From the NCBI GenBank assembly GCA_946886245.1, contig CAMPIF010000285.1, positions 1 to 6,100 of the forward strand: a stretch of DNA of 6,100 nucleotides. Reading direction: 5' to 3'. This document shows, one piece after another, positions 5,001-6,100 of the stretch. The stretch's first letter is position 1, and each line of letters opens with the position of its first letter. The DNA comes from Ectopseudomonas composti (lineage in GTDB: Bacteria; Pseudomonadota; Gammaproteobacteria; Pseudomonadales; Pseudomonadaceae). The translations under genes were made by a program, and so were the position numbers. The notes under the pieces are model-generated. The model did no database searches, had not been told where the DNA came from, and worked only from the letters and a program-made list of their open reading frames with translations.

Positions 5001-6005
5001 CGCAAGGTCACGCAGCTGGCGCGCGTCAACGCTGACGAGATCAAGCGCGGCACCTTCGTCGTGCCGACCCTCATCGAGCTGGACAGCTTCGACGAGATGA
5101 AGCGCGAGATCTTCGGCCCGGTGCTGCACGTGGTGCGCTACCAGCGCGCGGATCTGGGCAAGCTGCTGCAGCAGATCAACGACAGCGGCTACGGCCTGAC
5201 CCTCGGCGTGCACACGCGCATCGACGAGACCATCGCCCAGGTGGTCGGCACGGCCAAGGTCGGCAACCTGTACGTCAACCGCAACATGGTCGGCGCCGTG
5301 GTCGGCGTGCAGCCGTTCGGTGGCGAAGGCCTGTCCGGTACCGGCCCGAAAGCCGGTGGCCCGCTGTACCTCTATCGCCTGCTCTCGACCCGTCCGCAGG
5401 ACGCCGTCGCCCAGTACCTGCAACAGGCCGACGTGCAGGCCCTGCCGGTTCCGACCGAGCTGGACAAGGTGCGCAGTGCCTTTGCCGAATGGGCAGGCAA
5501 GCAGGAGCCGGCCATCGCCGCGCTGTTCGAGCAGTACCGCACGCTGTCGCAGAGCTACAGCAGCCACGTGCTGACCGGCCCGACCGGCGAGCGCAACAGC
5601 TACAGCCTGCTGCCGCGCGAGCACGTGCTGAACCTGGCCGACGAACGCGGCGACCTGCTCGCCCAACTGGCCGCCACCCTGGCCGTGGGCAGCCAGGCGA
5701 TCTGGCTGGACAGCCAGCGTGCGCTGTACGCCGAGCTGCCGAAAGAGGTGCAGAAGCACATCCGGCTGGTGGCCGACTGGAACAGCGTCGACGTGGAGCT
5801 GGACGCCATTCTGCACCACGGCGATTCCGACCAGCTGCGCGCGGTCAGCGAGCAGGCGGCGCAGCGCAAGGGCGCCATCGTCGGCGTGCACGGCCTGAAC
5901 AAGGGCGAAACCGACATCGCCCTGGAACGCCTGCTGGTGGAGCACGCGCTGAGCGTCAACACCGCAGCGGCCGGCGGCAACGCCAGCCTGATGACCATCG
6001 GCTGA
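2070..6005 (+). CDS. putA: Trifunctional PutA: proline dehydrogenase, glutamate semialdehyde dehydrogenase and repressor
   Basis: The product has 1311 residues, the normal length for a trifunctional PutA. Residues 1-47 form the ribbon-helix-helix DNA-binding domain (TTLGVKLDDATRERL; Lys9 kept). After a helical/dimerisation region comes the FAD-dependent proline dehydrogenase barrel (about 260-610), with Lys327, Asp368, Tyr435, Tyr538, Tyr550, Arg553 and Arg554 at the positions of the E. coli active-site residues, each two lower. The aldehyde dehydrogenase domain (about 640-1120) has PWNFP (Asn777), Lys800, the GSTEVA nucleotide loop (from 853), general base Glu881 and nucleophile Cys915. A C-terminal domain ends in the conserved segment before Gly1311. 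It oxidises L-proline to pyrroline-5-carboxylate at the inner membrane, passing electrons to quinone, then makes glutamate with NAD+ by channelling. AGGA (2059-2062) lies 7 bases before this ATG; the in-frame ATG at 1815 is upstream of the operators. No frameshift or missing catalytic residue is seen. Repression when proline is absent is expected. Confidence 0.98.
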   Translation: MATTTLGVKLDDATRERLKKAAAQIDRTPHWMIKQAIFNYLEQVESGLTPAEHAGLAAAAGEEALESLTEQGLQVFLDFAESILPQSVLRAAITSAYRRPETEVVPMLLEQARLNKEQAEASQKLALGIAEKLRNQKNASGRQGLVQGLLQEFSLSSQEGVALMCLAEALLRIPDKATRDALIRDKIANGNWSQHLGQSPSMFVNAASWGLLITGKLVSTHTEAGMTSSLNRIIGKGGEPLIRKGVDMAMRLMGEQFVTGETIAEALANAATLEAKGFRYSYDMLGEAALTEEDAKRYLASYEQAIHAIGKASHGRGIYEGPGISIKLSALHPRYSRAQYERVMDELYPTLLSLTQLAKQYDIGLNIDAEEADRLELSLDLLERLCFEPSLAGWNGIGFVIQAYQKRCPYVIDYVIDLAKRSRHRLMIRLVKGAYWDSEIKLAQVNGLEGYPVYTRKPYTDVSYLACARKLLAAPEAIYPQFATHNAHSLSAIYQLAGQNYYPGQYEFQCLHGMGEPLYEQVVGKIADGKLNRPCRIYAPVGSHETLLAYLVRRLLENGANTSFVNRIADHSISLKDLVLDPVLQVEQMAAQEGAIGLPHPRIALPRDLYGKDRVNSAGLDLANEHRLGSLSSALLSSTNLSYVAEPMLGCDAPNPGEPEPVRNPADHRDLVGHVREASVKDVDSAILCALASGQIWQSTLPAERAAVLERAADLMEAELQQLMGLLVRESGKTFANAIAEVREAVDFLRYYAIQARSFGNDSHRPLGPVVCISPWNFPLAIFSGQVAAALAAGNTVLAKPAEQTPLIAAQAVRILLEAGVPAGAVQLLPGRGETVGARLVGDERVRGVMFTGSTEVAGILQRNIAGRLDAQGRTIPLIAETGGLNAMIVDSSALTEQVVMDVVASAFDSAGQRCSALRVLCVQDDVADRVLTMLKGAMAEYSLGNPERLNTDIGPVIDAEAKAGIDTHIAKLREKGRKVTQLARVNADEIKRGTFVVPTLIELDSFDEMKREIFGPVLHVVRYQRADLGKLLQQINDSGYGLTLGVHTRIDETIAQVVGTAKVGNLYVNRNMVGAVVGVQPFGGEGLSGTGPKAGGPLYLYRLLSTRPQDAVAQYLQQADVQALPVPTELDKVRSAFAEWAGKQEPAIAALFEQYRTLSQSYSSHVLTGPTGERNSYSLLPREHVLNLADERGDLLAQLAATLAVGSQAIWLDSQRALYAELPKEVQKHIRLVADWNSVDVELDAILHHGDSDQLRAVSEQAAQRKGAIVGVHGLNKGETDIALERLLVEHALSVNTAAAGGNASLMTIG

Positions 6006-6021
6006 TATTCCTCGGCCGGTA

Positions 6022-6058
6022 ATGGCGTGGAAAGCGGGCTGAAAGCTTTCCGCGCCAT
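6022..6058. terminator. Strong stem-loop after putA
   Basis: ATGGCG-T-GGAAAGC (6022-6035) pairs with GCTTTCC-G-CGCCAT (6045-6058). Thirteen Watson-Crick pairs and one U-G pair give a continuous 14-bp stem with a 9-base loop, 16 bases after the putA stop. No T-run follows on either strand, so it is not a canonical intrinsic terminator. It probably marks the 3' end of the putA mRNA, through Rho or as a barrier to exonucleases. Confidence 0.55.
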
Positions 6059-6100
6059 GCTGCACCCACACGACGCAACTGCCTGCAGGGGCTACCCGCC

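Noticed and set aside
3108..6071. A 987-codon open frame on the minus strand opposite putA
   Set aside because: It lies antisense to a fully conserved gene in GC-rich DNA, where strong third-position GC bias removes stop codons from antisense frames. Its composition is rich in Gly, Ala, Val, Gln and His and shows no domain.
1..6100. CRISPR arrays, tRNA or rRNA genes, insertion sequences, attachment sites
   Set aside because: No regularly spaced repeats, no tRNA-like fold with anticodon arm, no transposase or terminal inverted repeats were seen in either strand.

Overview
The window is GC-rich DNA from a Pseudomonas-type gammaproteobacterium. The evidence is a full-length trifunctional PutA whose first residues and active-site spacing follow the enterobacterial/pseudomonad form, a DUF2790 small exported protein (a family concentrated in Pseudomonas), and strong GC bias at third codon positions. 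The species cannot be fixed from the sequence; the P. mendocina/oleovorans/alcaligenes side of the genus is only a guess. All supported genes lie on the + strand.

Layout. Positions 1-62 hold the hydrophobic C-terminal end of an unidentified, probably membrane, protein. After a 49-bp gap with two inverted repeats comes a LysR-family regulator (112-1068). Two small genes for exported proteins follow: a Gln/His-rich 60-residue protein of unknown function (1159-1341) and a DUF2790 protein (1428-1655). A textbook intrinsic terminator hairpin sits between them and ends only 17 bases before the second start codon. A 414-bp non-coding stretch (1656-2069) then leads to putA (2070-6005), which nearly fills the rest of the window. 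A 14-bp stem-loop follows the putA stop codon, and the last 40 bases carry nothing recognisable.

How it works together. PutA converts proline to glutamate in two steps (FAD proline dehydrogenase, then NAD+-dependent glutamate semialdehyde dehydrogenase) and, through its N-terminal ribbon-helix-helix domain, should repress its own promoter when proline is absent. The upstream region supports this: GGTTGCACC, which contains the GTTGCA core known from E. coli PutA operators, occurs as a perfect 10-bp tandem repeat over a predicted -35 element, and again about 140-150 bp upstream beside degenerate copies spaced by 11 or 22 bp. The predicted mRNA leader contains three adjacent perfect hairpins and an A-rich tract next to the ribosome binding site. 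The LysR gene and the small exported proteins have no evident functional link to putA.

No new multi-gene system is visible. The most interesting content is non-coding: the paired operator array and structured leader of putA, and the terminator/attenuator-like element ahead of the DUF2790 gene.
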